From Kocuria soli (GTDB lineage: Bacteria > Actinomycetota > Actinomycetes > Actinomycetales > Micrococcaceae), in contig NZ_RKMF01000004.1 in assembly GCF_003797835.1 (NCBI RefSeq), positions 1 through 64,000 on the forward strand: a stretch of DNA of 64,000 nucleotides, read 5' to 3'. This document shows, piece after piece, positions 48,903-59,500 of the stretch. A program made the translations under genes and the position numbers. The stretch's first letter is position 1. Each line of letters begins with the position of its first letter. Below the pieces are notes generated by a model. It ran no database searches. It was not told the origin of the DNA and saw only the letters and a list, made by a program, of their open reading frames with translations.

Positions 48903-48983
48903 GGCGACAGACGGCCACTTCCGACACAACACTCGAACCACTCACCGGCAGCCGCGGTGAGCACGGACCCTCCGGGGTGCTGC

Positions 48984-50666
48984 TCACCGCGGCTGCACGT
49001 CTTGGATCCGCCATCCCTGCCCTGTGCGGACCATGTCGACGGAGACGTCCTGCGAATCGGCTTGCCCGGGTCCCAGGCCTTCGGCGGTGACCGTGGCGTC
49101 CACCGTCGCTGTGTCCTCCGTTTCGGAAGCCACCGAGGGCTCACCTTCGACCGCCATCGCGAGGCTGCTGAACGCGTGCTCACCGGTGTCGGGGTTGATC
49201 TGCAGGCCGTCCACGGTTGAGCGGTCTGCTGCCAGGTCTTCGGCACCATCGGTGTAGATCCCGCCCAGCAGGTCCGCGTCGGCGGATCGCAGCGCCTCTC
49301 CTCGCGCGGCCACGAGTTCCGGGAGCGCCTCGGCGGCCGAGCCGGAGGCCGAGGTGGTCGACGGGGACGCGGGCGCTGAACCCTCCGGTGCCGCGTCGGC
49401 GACGACGGCGGTCCCGGTTTCGGTCCCGGCCTCCGGCCCCGTGAGTCCGCCGCGGGTCCGGAACACCAGGGCACCAACCACCACCAAGGCCACCACCACG
49501 ACCACAGCCAGTACCGCGGCCCGGGGACGGCGGGATCGGGCGTACCGCGGCGTCTGTGGCGGCGGCACGTTGTCCTCGTCGACCATCAGCTCCGCGGAGT
49601 CCCAGGGGCGATGTGCTGCACGCACGCGCTGCGCCGGTCGGACCCCGCTCTGCCCCCTGGTTGCTGACACCCGCCCGCTGCGCAGGAGGTCGAGGACGTC
49701 GTCGGTGCTGTCCCGGGGCCCCTGAGCTGCTGTGCGCGGCAGGGTCTCCGTGTCTGCATCGGCAGGTTCCACGGCCGGTACCCGGCCAAGATCTTCGGCA
49801 GGGTCTCCCGCAAGGGTTCCACGGATGACATCGGCGATCTCCCGAGCCCAGTCCCCCAGTGCCCGGTCCCCCAGGGCCTGCTCTCCCGTCGCCCGGTCCC
49901 CGACGACCGGTCCCTGCACCTCACCGACCCGGTGCGCCGAAGCGTTGCGGTGCTCGTGTCGGGCCCGGGCCCCCGGCACGTCGTCAAGAAGGTCGTCGAG
50001 CACGTCCAAAGCCTGTTGCGGCAGTGCGGGGCAGGTGACGGACAGCCGGGCCCGCGAGCGCTCGGGTGACGGCCGACGACCGGTCAGGACGGTGGCTGCG
50101 GCCGCTGCGAGCATCGCCAGGTCCCCCTGGGCGTCGCGGACCTCACGCCCGGGCGCCATCGTGCGAATCCCCGAATCCGGCGAAACCAGGACCTGCCAGC
50201 CCTGGCCGGTGTCCAGCACGTCCCTCAGGGACATCCGCCGCAACGTCAGCCCGTGGTCGTGCAGCTCGCCGATCGCCTCGGCCACGTCAGCCACCATGCC
50301 GAGGACCTCCCCCTGGACTGCGCCACCCAGCCGGGCGACGTCCTGTGCGAAGGACCGTTCCGGGACGACGTCGTAGAGCAGCCAGGTCCGGTCCGTTTCC
50401 TGCACCACCGCCTGCGGCAGCGCCACACGGTCGGAGCGCACCGCGCGGCTGCGTTCGACCAGCCGCTCCCACGCCGCTCGTGCCGCGTCCTCCCCGGCTA
50501 CTGCGTCCGGCTCCTGCCCCGGTGCCGGGCAGGACGGGGCCGGGATGGCCACACGTGTACCACCGTTGTCCGGGTCCTGGATCCGCCGTCCCCGGCCCGC
50601 CCACGGCCCTAGGTCCGCGAAGCCGTCGGGTCCGTGCGCCGGGAGGAACGATTCTGGTGCGCTCAT
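48984..50666 (-). CDS. Degenerate protein-kinase-like transmembrane protein
   Basis: The 560-residue protein has an N-terminal kinase-like region (about 60-220) in which [18 protein letters not shown] (135-152) occupies the place of the HRDxKPxN catalytic loop but lacks its Asp, Lys and Asn; a glycine loop and VAIK lysine are not evident. A disordered linker, one membrane segment (about [20 protein letters not shown]) and an external NTF2-like domain with [24 protein letters not shown] follow. It resembles actinobacterial pseudokinases that act as scaffolds, such as the MviN-type, but no orthologue is claimed. Start 50666 is tentative. It is divergent from lipB. Confidence 0.7.
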   Translation of the reverse strand: MSAPESFLPAHGPDGFADLGPWAGRGRRIQDPDNGGTRVAIPAPSCPAPGQEPDAVAGEDAARAAWERLVERSRAVRSDRVALPQAVVQETDRTWLLYDVVPERSFAQDVARLGGAVQGEVLGMVADVAEAIGELHDHGLTLRRMSLRDVLDTGQGWQVLVSPDSGIRTMAPGREVRDAQGDLAMLAAAAATVLTGRRPSPERSRARLSVTCPALPQQALDVLDDLLDDVPGARARHEHRNASAHRVGEVQGPVVGDRATGEQALGDRALGDWAREIADVIRGTLAGDPAEDLGRVPAVEPADADTETLPRTAAQGPRDSTDDVLDLLRSGRVSATRGQSGVRPAQRVRAAHRPWDSAELMVDEDNVPPPQTPRYARSRRPRAAVLAVVVVVALVVVGALVFRTRGGLTGPEAGTETGTAVVADAAPEGSAPASPSTTSASGSAAEALPELVAARGEALRSADADLLGGIYTDGAEDLAADRSTVDGLQINPDTGEHAFSSLAMAVEGEPSVASETEDTATVDATVTAEGLGPGQADSQDVSVDMVRTGQGWRIQDVQPR

Positions 50667-50727
50667 GTGACCCAGCATGCGCCGCTCGAACTGTGACGGT
50701 GAGTTATCCACAGGCCGCCCGGCCGCG

Positions 50728-50740
50728 TAGTCTGGTGCGT
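50728..50740 (+). promoter_or_regulatory. lipB: Probable leaderless promoter of lipB
   Basis: TAGTCT (50728-50733) lies 7 nt before the lipB ATG and no Shine-Dalgarno is present. It fits the window-wide leaderless pattern. Confidence 0.5.
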
Positions 50741-51445
50741 ATGTCCTTGTCCTTCGAACGGTTGGGTTTCGCCCCGGACCTGGTGCCCTACGCACCCGCA
50801 CTGGAACTGCAGAAGAGCGTGCACCAGCAGGTGGTGGCGCGGGAACGGGCCAACACCGTGTTGCTCATGGAGCACGAGCCGGTCTACACGGCCGGCCGTC
50901 GGTCGTCCCCCGAGGAATACCCGCAGGACGGCACGGAAGTCGTCGAGATCGGTCGCGGCGGAAAGATCACCTGGCACGGTCCCGGGCAGCTCGTGGCCTA
51001 CCCGATCACGCGCCTGAACACGCCCATCGACGTCGTCAAGTTCGTGCGGGTCATGGAGCAACTGGTGATTTCCGTTCTCGCGGAGTTCGGGGTCACTGCG
51101 GTCACCGTCGAGGGACGCTCCGGGGCCTGGATCCCGGCCGACGCACGCGGCGGGGACCGCAAGATCTCGGCCATCGGAGTGCAGGTGTCGCGACGTACCA
51201 CGATGCACGGCATCTCCCTGAACTGCAGCAACGACCTCGCCGCATTCGGGGACTTCATCCCCTGCGGCATTTCCGACGCGGGCGTCACCTCGATCAGTCG
51301 GGAACTGGGCAGGAATGTTGAGCCGGTCGACGTGGTTGACGTGGTGATCGAAGAATTCCGTCGCCGGGAGGCCGAGCTGTGCGAAGTGTCCGAGATTCCC
51401 CGGGACCAACCGCCGTTGCCGTGGCCCACACCGGTTCACCCGTGA
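50741..51445 (+). CDS. lipB: Lipoyl(octanoyl) transferase
   Basis: LipB moves octanoate from acyl carrier protein to the lysine of lipoyl domains. The 234 residues include [26 protein letters not shown] (72-88), the conserved K141 in [11 protein letters not shown] and the active-site C175 in FIPCGI. Length and order are those of the family. The start at 50741 is supported by the TAGTCT box. lipA follows after 97 bp on the same strand, so the genes are likely co-transcribed, and the E2 substrate is encoded 2 kb upstream. Confidence 0.95.
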   Translation: MSLSFERLGFAPDLVPYAPALELQKSVHQQVVARERANTVLLMEHEPVYTAGRRSSPEEYPQDGTEVVEIGRGGKITWHGPGQLVAYPITRLNTPIDVVKFVRVMEQLVISVLAEFGVTAVTVEGRSGAWIPADARGGDRKISAIGVQVSRRTTMHGISLNCSNDLAAFGDFIPCGISDAGVTSISRELGRNVEPVDVVDVVIEEFRRREAELCEVSEIPRDQPPLPWPTPVHP

Positions 51446-51542
51446 GAACTCGGCCCGTCCGCCCCTGGCCGTCCGCAGCCCTCGGGACCGTCACACCCGG
51501 CAGCGGATCGGCACCAACCAGCACCACCCAGGAGATCGCCGT

Positions 51543-52553
51543 ATGACCATCGCACCCGAAGGCCGCCGCCTGTTGCGCGTGGAGGCCCGCAACGCCGAGG
51601 TTCCGATCGAGAAGAAGCCCAACTGGCTCAAGAACACGGCCCACATGGGACCCGAGTACACCAAGCTCAAGTCCATGGCCCGCGGACAGGGACTGCACAC
51701 GGTGTGCGAGGAAGCTGGTTGTCCCAACATCTACGAGTGTTGGGAAGACCGTGAGGCGTCATTCCTGATCGGCGGCTCCGTGTGCACGCGCCGCTGCGAT
51801 TTCTGCGACATCGCCACGGGACGTCCCGAGCCCATCGACCGCGACGAGCCCCGCAAGGTTGCCGAATCCGTCCGAGATCTCGGGCTGCGGTACGCGACCG
51901 TGACCGGTGTTGCCCGCGATGACTTCGAAGACGGGGCAGCCTGGCTCTACGCCGACACCATCCGCGCGATCCACGAGATCTCCCCGCAGACCGGTGTCGA
52001 GATCCTCATCCCGGACTTCAAGGGCCGCCCGGAGTCCCTGCAGATGGTCGTGGACGCCCAGCCGGAGGTCTTCGCCCACAACCTCGAGACCGTGCCGCGA
52101 ATCTTCAAGCAGATCCGCCCGGCCTTCACCTACGAACGCTCCCTCGACGTCCTTTCCTACGGCAAGGACCGGGGCCTGATCACCAAGTCGAACCTGATCC
52201 TGGGTATGGGCGAGACCGACGAGGAGATACACGAGGCCCTGTGCGACCTCTTCGACGCGGGCTGCGACATCATCACCCTGACCCAGTACCTGCGGCCCTC
52301 CAAGCTGTTCCACCCGATCGACCGGTGGGTCAAGCCGGAGCAGTTCGTCGAGTACGCGAACATGGCCGAAGAGATCGGCTTCCTGGGCGTCATGTCCGGC
52401 CCGATGGTGCGCTCCTCCTACCGTTCCGGTCGGCTCTGGGCACGTGCCATGGGCAAGCTGGGCCGGGAGATCCCGGAGAACCTGGCGCACATCACCGACG
52501 AGGGGTCGACGGCGCAGGAAGCCTCCAGCCTGATCGCCAAGTTGGGCCGCTGA
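51543..52553 (+). CDS. lipA: Lipoyl synthase
   Basis: Radical SAM enzyme that inserts two sulfurs into octanoyl groups on E2. The auxiliary cluster cysteines are C55, C60 and C66 ([12 protein letters not shown]), the radical SAM CxxxCxxC is C81, C85, C88 (CTRRCDFC), and the C-terminal serine motif [11 protein letters not shown] is present. The 336 residues match family length. AGGAGA is well spaced before the ATG. Confidence 0.97.
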   Translation: MTIAPEGRRLLRVEARNAEVPIEKKPNWLKNTAHMGPEYTKLKSMARGQGLHTVCEEAGCPNIYECWEDREASFLIGGSVCTRRCDFCDIATGRPEPIDRDEPRKVAESVRDLGLRYATVTGVARDDFEDGAAWLYADTIRAIHEISPQTGVEILIPDFKGRPESLQMVVDAQPEVFAHNLETVPRIFKQIRPAFTYERSLDVLSYGKDRGLITKSNLILGMGETDEEIHEALCDLFDAGCDIITLTQYLRPSKLFHPIDRWVKPEQFVEYANMAEEIGFLGVMSGPMVRSSYRSGRLWARAMGKLGREIPENLAHITDEGSTAQEASSLIAKLGR

Positions 52554-52568
52554 TCCGCCCCGTGCCGC

Positions 52569-52602
52569 TAGACTGACTGCTGCCGCTTTCACCGCGGCAG
52601 TC
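52569..52602 (+). promoter_or_regulatory. Promoter-like box and hairpin between lipA and the DUF4191 gene
   Basis: TAGACT (52569-52574) could be the -10 for the DUF4191 gene, leaving a leader of about 100 nt. It is followed at once by a stem CTGCCGC/GCGGCAG (52580-52586 with 52594-52600), which may terminate lipA transcription or sit in the leader. Confidence 0.4.
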
Positions 52603-52682
52603 ACGATCCACGCCGTGCCCACCCGTACGGCGCCAGATGATCGCGCCAAGATCACCGACCACCATCATCACGAGGTTTCACC

Positions 52683-53471
52683 GTGTCTCCTTCCAGCGCC
52701 TCGGGCTCAGGCAAGTCCAACGCTTCGAACGACGCCAAGTCCACCCGCGCCGCGGCACGGGAGCAGAAGCGCGAGGAGAAGGCTCGCCAGAAGCAGGCCA
52801 AGGGCCCCGGTTACCTGGCCCAGATGAAGCAGGTCTACCAGATCACCAAGGAGCAGGACTCCAACATCACCCTCAAGCTCATCGCGATCGCGCTGGGCGT
52901 GCTGGTGATCTTCCTCCTGCTGGGGCTCTTGCTCAACAACTGGATCACCTGGTTGCTGATCGGCATTCCCTTCGCGGTGCTCGCTGCCATCTTCTACCTC
53001 TCCCGGCGCGCCGAAGGCGCCGCGTTCGCCCGGATCGAGGACCAGCCCGGTGCCGCCGGTGCGGCGCTGTCCACGCTACGTCGTGGGTGGATCGTGGACC
53101 AGGAGCCGGTCCAGATCGACCCGCGCACGCGTGACCTGGTGTTCCGCGCAGTCGGTCGCCCCGGCGTCGTCCTGGTCACCGAAGGCCCCACCGGCCGGGT
53201 CAAGAAGCTGGTGACCAAGGAACGCCGCCGCATCGGTCCCATGATCCAGAACGTCCCCATCCACGTGATCAACGCGGGCAACAAGGAGGACCAGGTTCCG
53301 CTGTCCCAGGTGGCCAAGCGGATGAAGAAGCTCGACGCCTCCCTCACCCGCGACGAGGTCAACAAGGTCTACAAGCGCATCTCCACGTTGCGCAACAATT
53401 CCTTGCCGATCCCCAAGGGCGTGGACCCCATGCGCACCCGCCCGGACCGCAAGGCCATGCGCGGCCGCTGA
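52683..53471 (+). CDS. DUF4191 family membrane protein
   Basis: The 262 residues have a basic N-terminus rich in Lys, Arg and Gln, the conserved GPGYLAQMKQVYQITKEQDSNI (41-62), two membrane segments (about 63-108) and a cytosolic domain (115-262) with FARIEDQPGAAGAAL and VNKVYKRISTLRNNSLPIPKGVDPMRTRPDRKAMRGR at the end. This is the DUF4191 pattern, found downstream of lipA in many actinobacteria; function unknown. GTG start with GAGG about 8 nt upstream. Confidence 0.87.
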   Translation: MSPSSASGSGKSNASNDAKSTRAAAREQKREEKARQKQAKGPGYLAQMKQVYQITKEQDSNITLKLIAIALGVLVIFLLLGLLLNNWITWLLIGIPFAVLAAIFYLSRRAEGAAFARIEDQPGAAGAALSTLRRGWIVDQEPVQIDPRTRDLVFRAVGRPGVVLVTEGPTGRVKKLVTKERRRIGPMIQNVPIHVINAGNKEDQVPLSQVAKRMKKLDASLTRDEVNKVYKRISTLRNNSLPIPKGVDPMRTRPDRKAMRGR

Positions 53472-53498
53472 GGCCCCACTCACCGGACCGGTTATACA

Positions 53499-53537
53499 GA
53501 CGACGCCCGCTGACTCCTCGTGGCAGCGGGCGTCGTC
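53499..53537. terminator. Bidirectional terminator between DUF4191 and RDD genes
   Basis: Perfect 14-bp arms at 53499-53512 and 53524-53537 close an 11-nt loop between two convergent genes. Confidence 0.75.
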
Positions 53538-53547
53538 GTTCGGGGTG

Positions 53548-53988
53548 TCAGCGGATTTTGACCAGGATCGTGCCCACCGCGCGGTCCTGCAGCCCACGGT
53601 GGTCGGCGTCCATGATCAGGGCGGGGATCACGACGGCGATCAGGGCGGCACGCACGACGCCGCGCCACACGCCGGGTGCGTACCCGTCGAGCGTCTGGAC
53701 CTGGAGCCCCATGACGAAGTGACCGACAGTGTGACCCGTGAAGCCCACGGACACGGCACTGAGCCCGAACCAGATCCACAGCGTGGTCAGATTCTGCTGG
53801 TCGTAGGACACCAGCAGAGCCGAAAAGCCCAGGGCGATGAACCAATCGATCACCAACGCCACGACCCGGACTCCGAGGCGGCCCACGGATCCTGGACCCT
53901 TACGGGGGCGCCCCATGCGCTGCCCGGGGTAGTCCTGAACCGGCGCCGGACCGTCCATCCAACTGCCGAGGTCGTCACGATCGATCAT
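53548..53988 (-). CDS. RDD family membrane protein
   Basis: The 146-residue protein has the RDD-domain layout: [21 protein letters not shown] (34-54) with the Arg/Asp pair in the first membrane segment, two further segments and [35 protein letters not shown] proteins are linked to ion homeostasis in a few bacteria; function here is unknown. Start at 53988 follows TAGGCT by 6 nt and is probably leaderless. It is divergent from glnA, its usual neighbour in actinobacteria. Confidence 0.86.
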   Translation of the reverse strand: MIDRDDLGSWMDGPAPVQDYPGQRMGRPRKGPGSVGRLGVRVVALVIDWFIALGFSALLVSYDQQNLTTLWIWFGLSAVSVGFTGHTVGHFVMGLQVQTLDGYAPGVWRGVVRAALIAVVIPALIMDADHRGLQDRAVGTILVKIR

Positions 53989-53994
53989 TCGCCC

Positions 53995-54000
53995 AGCCTA
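53995..54000 (-). promoter_or_regulatory. Probable leaderless -10 of the RDD gene
   Basis: TAGGCT on the minus strand lies 6 nt before the RDD ATG. No Shine-Dalgarno is present in the interval. Confidence 0.45.
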
Positions 54001-54048
54001 TCGGCGTGCCAGCCCCTACCCGGCCACACAAGCGTGAAACGGTGGTGC

Positions 54049-54064
54049 GTAACCCGCGCGAAAC
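54049..54064 (+). promoter_or_regulatory. glnA: GlnR-type box upstream of glnA
   Basis: GTAAC-n6-GAAAC matches the actinobacterial GlnR half-site consensus GTnAC-n6-GAAAC exactly. It is about 33 bp upstream of a TAGTGT box (54097-54102) that could be the glnA -10. A further GAAAC (54036-54040) lies 8 bp upstream, out of the ideal phase. Confidence 0.55.
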
Positions 54065-54185
54065 ACACGGGATACGACCGGGCAACGGCCTGTTCGTAGT
54101 GTCAGACGCGAACCAAGGGTCATCGCCCACACCGGACGGCCTCGAGCGCCCCCGCGATGCCCCGCAGAGCAGAAGGAGTACGTCT

Positions 54186-55610
54186 GTGTTCAAGACACCC
54201 GAAGAAGTCCTGGCCTTCATCAAGGACGAGGACGTCGTCTTCGTCGACATCCGCTTCACCGACCTCCCCGGCGTCCAGCAGCACTTCAACCTGCCGGCCA
54301 AGTCGATCGACGACGACTTCTTCAAGAACGGTCAGCTCTTCGACGGCTCCTCGATCCGCGGATTCGCCGGTATCGCTGAGTCGGACATGCAGCTGATCCC
54401 GGACATCAACTCCGCCTTCCTGGACCCCTTCCGGGTGGAGAAGACTCTCGCCGTGAGCTGCTCGATCGTCAACCCGCGCACGGGCGAGCCCTACCACCGC
54501 GATCCCCGCGGTGTCTCCGAGCGCGCCGAGGCCTACATGGCCTCCACCGGCATCGCCGACGTCGCGAACTTCGCCGCCGAGGCCGAGTTCTTCATCTTCG
54601 AGGACGTCCGGTACGACATCCAGCCGCAGGGCTCCTTCTACTCCGTCGATTCGGACGAAGCGATCTGGAACTCGGGCCGCAAGGAAGACGGCGGGAACCT
54701 GGGCAACAAGACCACCACCAAGGGCGGGTACTTCCCGGTCTCCCCCGTGGACAAGCAGGCCGACCTGCGCGACGCCATCTGCGTCGCACTGGACGAGGTC
54801 GGGCTGGAGGTCGAGCGTTCCCACCACGAGGTCGGTGGCCCGGGACAGGCTGAGATCAACTACAAGTTCAACACGTTGGCCCATGCCGCCGATGACCTGC
54901 AGAAGTTCAAGTACATCGTCAAGAACACCGCGGACGCCTTCGGCAAGTCGGCCACCTTCATGCCCAAGCCCGTCTACAACGACAACGGGTCCGGCATGCA
55001 CTGCCACCAGTCGCTGTGGAAGGGTGGCGAGCCGCTGTTCTACGACGAGAAGGGCTACGCAGGCCTCTCGGACACCGCCCGGTGGTACATCGGCGGCCTG
55101 CTCGAGCACTCCTCGGCGGTCCTGGCCTTCACCAACCCGACCGTGAACTCCTACAAGCGCCTGGTCAAGGGCTTCGAGGCACCGGTCAACATGGTGTATT
55201 CCCAGGGCAACCGCTCCGCGGGCATCCGGATTCCGATCACGGGCACCAACCCAAAGGCCAAGCGCCTCGAGTTCCGCGCACCGGATCCCTCCTGCAACCC
55301 GTACCTGGCCTTCGCCGCGCAGCTCATGGCCGGTCTGGACGGCATCCGCAACCGCATCGAGCCGGCGGATCCGATCGACAAGGACCTCTACGAGCTGCCG
55401 CCGGAAGAGGCCAAGGACATCAAGAAGGCTCCCGCCACGCTCGAAGAGGCTCTCCTGGCGCTGGAGGAGGACCACGAGTTCCTGCTGGCCGGGGACGTCT
55501 TCACGGAGGACCTGATCGAGACCTGGATCGCCTACAAGCGCGAGAACGAGCTCCTTCCGCTCTCCGTGGTGCCCCACCCCATGGAATTCGCTCTCTACTA
55601 CGGCGTGTGA
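54186..55610 (+). CDS. glnA: Glutamine synthetase, type I (beta subtype)
   Basis: Makes glutamine from glutamate, ammonia and ATP. The 474 residues contain the beta-grasp [10 protein letters not shown], metal ligands in [10 protein letters not shown] and [12 protein letters not shown], the glutamate loop [11 protein letters not shown] and the adenylylation site Tyr402 in DLYELPPEE. This makes it a substrate of GlnE, encoded just downstream. GTG start with AAGGAG 8 nt upstream. A GlnR-type box precedes it and a strong terminator follows. Confidence 0.97.
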   Translation: MFKTPEEVLAFIKDEDVVFVDIRFTDLPGVQQHFNLPAKSIDDDFFKNGQLFDGSSIRGFAGIAESDMQLIPDINSAFLDPFRVEKTLAVSCSIVNPRTGEPYHRDPRGVSERAEAYMASTGIADVANFAAEAEFFIFEDVRYDIQPQGSFYSVDSDEAIWNSGRKEDGGNLGNKTTTKGGYFPVSPVDKQADLRDAICVALDEVGLEVERSHHEVGGPGQAEINYKFNTLAHAADDLQKFKYIVKNTADAFGKSATFMPKPVYNDNGSGMHCHQSLWKGGEPLFYDEKGYAGLSDTARWYIGGLLEHSSAVLAFTNPTVNSYKRLVKGFEAPVNMVYSQGNRSAGIRIPITGTNPKAKRLEFRAPDPSCNPYLAFAAQLMAGLDGIRNRIEPADPIDKDLYELPPEEAKDIKKAPATLEEALLALEEDHEFLLAGDVFTEDLIETWIAYKRENELLPLSVVPHPMEFALYYGV

Positions 55611-55666
55611 GGTCCACGCTCTGTGAGGTCGGTTACCCGGGTGGTTTGAGCCTGGCAATCTGATCG

Positions 55667-55709
55667 GTCTGGGAGTAGAAGTGATGACGAGTCACTTCTA
55701 CTCCCAGAC
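55667..55709 (+). terminator. Terminator downstream of glnA
   Basis: Perfect 18-bp arms at 55667-55684 and 55692-55709 close a 7-nt loop (TGACGAG). It separates glnA from alsD on the same strand, so alsD should be transcribed from its own promoter or by readthrough. Confidence 0.82.
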
Positions 55710-55790
55710 TCATGTGTGGGGTCCGCCATCCGGGCCGCGCACCGGCATCGAGCGATGCGCAGACCAGCGCGCCGAACGAAAGGATCGATC

Positions 55791-56540
55791 ATGTCCAGCG
55801 GGCCCAAAGAACTGCACGGGGAAATCATGTTCCGCAACGAGGTCTTCCAGACCGGCCTCATGGCGGGTCTGCTGGACGGCGTGTACGACGGCGAGATGAC
55901 GATCGGCGAGTTGCTGGGCCACGGGAACTTCGGGTTGGGAACCTTCGACGGGCTCGACGGCGAAATGGTCATCCTGGACGGTGTGGCCTACCAGATGCGC
56001 GCCGACGGGTCGATCGAACCCGCGGAGCTTGCCCAGCGCACCCCGTACGCCGTGGTCACCAACTTCGTTCCCACGATCCGGCGCGACCTGCCCAACTCCC
56101 TGTTGCGCAAGACCGCCTCTCAGGTCCTGGACGAACTCACGGTGTCCAAGAACTACATGTACGCGCTCAAGATCACGGGCAGCTTCGACTGGATCCGCAC
56201 GCGCACCGTGATCAAGCAGTCCAAGCCCTACCCGCGCATGGTCGACGCCACGGAGAACGAGGACGTCCTCCAGTTCGACGACGTCGACGGCACGATCGTG
56301 GGCTTCCGGACGCCGATCTACGAACAGGGCATCTCCGTGCCCGGCTGCCACGCCCACTTCATCGACGACTCCCGGACCGTGGGCGGCCACGTGATCGACT
56401 TCAAGCTGCGCGAAGCCCGCGTGGAGATCTGCCCGGGCACCGAGTTGCGGCTGAACCTGCCGTTGACCCCGGAGTTCTCAGCGGCCAATCTTTCACCCGA
56501 GGACCTTACCGAGCAGATCTCGAAGACCGAAAAGCACTGA
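55791..56540 (+). CDS. alsD: Alpha-acetolactate decarboxylase
   Basis: Converts alpha-acetolactate to acetoin. The 249 residues carry the zinc ligands H187, H189 and H200 (GCHAHFIDDSRTVGGH) at the spacing of the Brevibacillus enzyme (2 and 11), plus Arg and Glu residues of the active site (GEMVILDG, RTRTV). The start at 55791 has AAAGGA 7 nt upstream; an earlier in-frame ATG adds Arg-rich sequence unlike the family. It is 19 kb from alsS and lies alone between glnA and glnE, converging on glnE with a 15-nt gap. Confidence 0.93.
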   Translation: MSSGPKELHGEIMFRNEVFQTGLMAGLLDGVYDGEMTIGELLGHGNFGLGTFDGLDGEMVILDGVAYQMRADGSIEPAELAQRTPYAVVTNFVPTIRRDLPNSLLRKTASQVLDELTVSKNYMYALKITGSFDWIRTRTVIKQSKPYPRMVDATENEDVLQFDDVDGTIVGFRTPIYEQGISVPGCHAHFIDDSRTVGGHVIDFKLREARVEICPGTELRLNLPLTPEFSAANLSPEDLTEQISKTEKH

Positions 56541-56555
56541 CGACGGCGAAGCCCG

Positions 56556-59500
56556 TCACCGTCCGTAGAAGATCCGCTCGAACACCGCGCGGGAATGCCG
56601 TGTGATGCGCAGAAAGTCGTCTTCGAGTCGCGAGGCCTCACCGGGCGGGTAGCCACACCAACGCGCCACGGCCTCCATGTCCAGGCCTGCCTTGGGCAGG
56701 ACGTCCGATGCACGGCCCGTGCGCAACACGTTGTAGTTGCGAATCAACGTGCACAACCGCCAGGCCTTGGACAGCGCGTCCGCGTCCAATTCCTCCAACA
56801 GCCCGGCCTCCACGGCCGCCTGCAGGGTGCGCAAGGTGCTCGTGGTCCGCAGACCCGCGTGGGCGTGGGCGTGCTGCAGCTGCAAGGTCTGGGCCAGCCA
56901 TTCGACGTCGGAGAGCCCGCCGCGCCCGAGCTTGAGGTGCCGGTAGGGATCGGCACCGCGAGGTAGGCGCTCGTTCTCAACCCGCGCCTTCATCCGGCGG
57001 ATGTCCTGCAACTGCCGGGCCGTGAACTCCGCGGGATACCGATGGACGTCGATGACCTCGAGGAACTGCTCGGACACGGCGTTGGAACCGGCCATGTGGC
57101 GGGCACGGGTCAGCGCCTGGAACTCCCAGGTGTCGGCCCACCGGTCGTAGTACTCGCGGTAGGAGTCCACCGATCTGACCATGGCGCCCTGCTTGCCCTC
57201 GGGGCGCAGGTCGTTGTCGATCTCAAGCGGACGTTCGGCCACCAGCGGTGGCGTGCAGGGCGCCTTGAGCAGTTGGGTCATGCGCTGTATCACTCGGTGC
57301 GCCTGGTCGGACGCGGCCTGCTCGGAGCCGCCGTCGGGTGCCTCCTCCAGGCCGCGGTGACCGTGGTCGTGATCGCCTGTGCACCGGGCGTAGGCGTACA
57401 TGACGTCGGCGTCGGAGCCGTACCCGATTTCCCGGCCGCCCTGGCGGCCCATGGCGATGACCAACACGTCGGCCAGGCAGCCCTCCCCCTCGGCCACGTA
57501 GATTTCGCGTTCCGCGACGTGCAACGCCCCCAGCACGGTCGCCCGGTCGATGTCGGACAGGGCCTGGACGACGGCGTCCACGTCCAGCACGCCGCAGGCA
57601 TCGGCCAGGGCGACTCGCACGACCTCGCGCCGCCGCAGCAGCCGGATCATGCGGATCGCGGCCGCGGCGTCGTCGTGCCGCTCCATCTGTGCCTGGATCT
57701 CTTCCCACATGTTTTCGAAGCTGCGGGGCACCAGGTCCTCGTCCTTGCCGAGCCAGGCCACCGCTTCGGGCAGGTTCTCCAACGCGTCCGTGACGTAGCG
57801 GGAGGAGGAGAGCACCTGGCACAACCGCTCGGCGGCCATGTTGGAGTCCCGCAGCATGCGCAGGTACCAGGGGGTGGTGCCCAGCGCTTCGGACACCCGG
57901 CGAAAGCCGAGCAGCCCGGCGTCGGCGTCCACGCCCTGGCCGATCCACTCCAACAGGACGGGCAGGAGCGTGCGCAGGATCTCCGCGCGGCGACTCACGC
58001 CCTTGGTCAGGGCTTCCAGGTGACGCTGGGCGGCCCGCGGGTCCCGGTACCCCAGAGCCTCCAGGCGGTCCCGCACCTGCTCGTCGGACAGCGCGACCCC
58101 GTCCAGTCCGGTCTTGGACAGGGCGGCCAGAAGAGGACGGTAGAAGATCTTCTCGTGCATGCCCCGCACCTGACGCTTCACCTTGCGCCACTGCTCCACC
58201 AGAGCTTCCCCGCTGGGGCGGTGCGGACCTTCCCAATCGGGGGGCTGCACGGCGTGGGCGATGACCGACAGTTCCGTCGCCTTGGTGGGCATCAGGTGTG
58301 TGCGCCGCAGCCGGAAGAGCTGAATCCGGTGTTCGAGCAACCGGAGCCACCGATAGTGGGCGTTGAACTGTTCCGCGTCCTTGCGGGCGATGTACCCGCA
58401 GTCGGACAACGCCTGCAGTGACTGCGTCGTCGCCTGCGTCCGGACCCGTTCGTCCTTGTGTCCGTGGACCAGCTGCAGCAGCTGCACCGTGAACTCGACG
58501 TCACGCAAACCACCGGGCCCCAGCTTGATCTGGCGTTCGCGCTCGTCAGCGGGGATGCTGTCCGTGACCCGGCGACGCATGGCCTGGACGGATTCGACGA
58601 ACCCCTCGCGTTGCGAGGACTGCCACACGAAGGGAGTGATGGCTTCCGCGTACCGCTCCCCCAGCTCCCTGTCCCCGGCCATGGGGCGGGCCTTGAGCAG
58701 CGCCTGGAACTCCCAGGACTTGGCCCACTTCTTGTAGTAGCGCACGTGGGAATCGACCGTGCGGGACAGCGGCCCGTCCTTGCCCTCCGGGCGCAGATTG
58801 GCATCCAGCTCCCACAGCGGCGGCTCGGGGCCCGTGGTCATGATCGCCCGTGCGGTCCCGGAGGCCAGGTCCGCGGCGAGAACGGCCACGCGGTCATCGT
58901 CGGGCGGAGCCAAGGATCCGGTGCCTGACACCTCCTGTGAGTCGGTCTCCGAGTCGGGCAGCAGTTCGTGCACGTAGATCACGTCGACGTCGGAGATGTA
59001 GTTGAGCTCCCGGGCACCGCACTTGCCCATGCCGATCACGGCCAGGCTCAGCCTCGGCAGCCACCGTGCGACGTCGTCGTCGGCCGCCGCGATCGCCTCG
59101 GCGCGCGACACGCTCAAACCGGCGTCCACCGCTGCAGCCGCGAGGTCGGCAAGCTGCCGACCAACGGCGGGGAGTTCGTCCACCGGGTTCGCGGAGCCCA
59201 GGTCCTTGAGCGCAATGCGGGTGAGTGCTCGCCTGTAGGCCACACGCAGCGCCTGATACGCCCCAGCACCGGTCAGTGAGGCCACCGGAGACCGGTGTGC
59301 GCGCTCCGCTCCGACGGCGGTGAGCAGCTCCGCACGAAACGTGTCCCCCGAGATTTCGGAGGGATCGGTCTCCAACGGCTCGTCCACCAGGTCCAGATTC
59401 TCCGGGTGCCGGATCATGAACTCGCCCAGAGCTTCGGAGGCGCCCAGGAGACGGATCAGGGGCATGGCCCGGTCCACGTCACCCCGGACGTAGTCGACCG

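Noticed and set aside
52580-52600. Hairpin after lipA as a riboswitch for lipoate
   Set aside because: Only a 7-bp stem with a short loop is present; too small for a riboswitch and better explained as a terminator or leader stem.
53989-54185. Full four-half GlnR operator
   Set aside because: Only one half-pair matches at correct spacing; the extra GAAAC at 54036 is 8 rather than 6 bp away.
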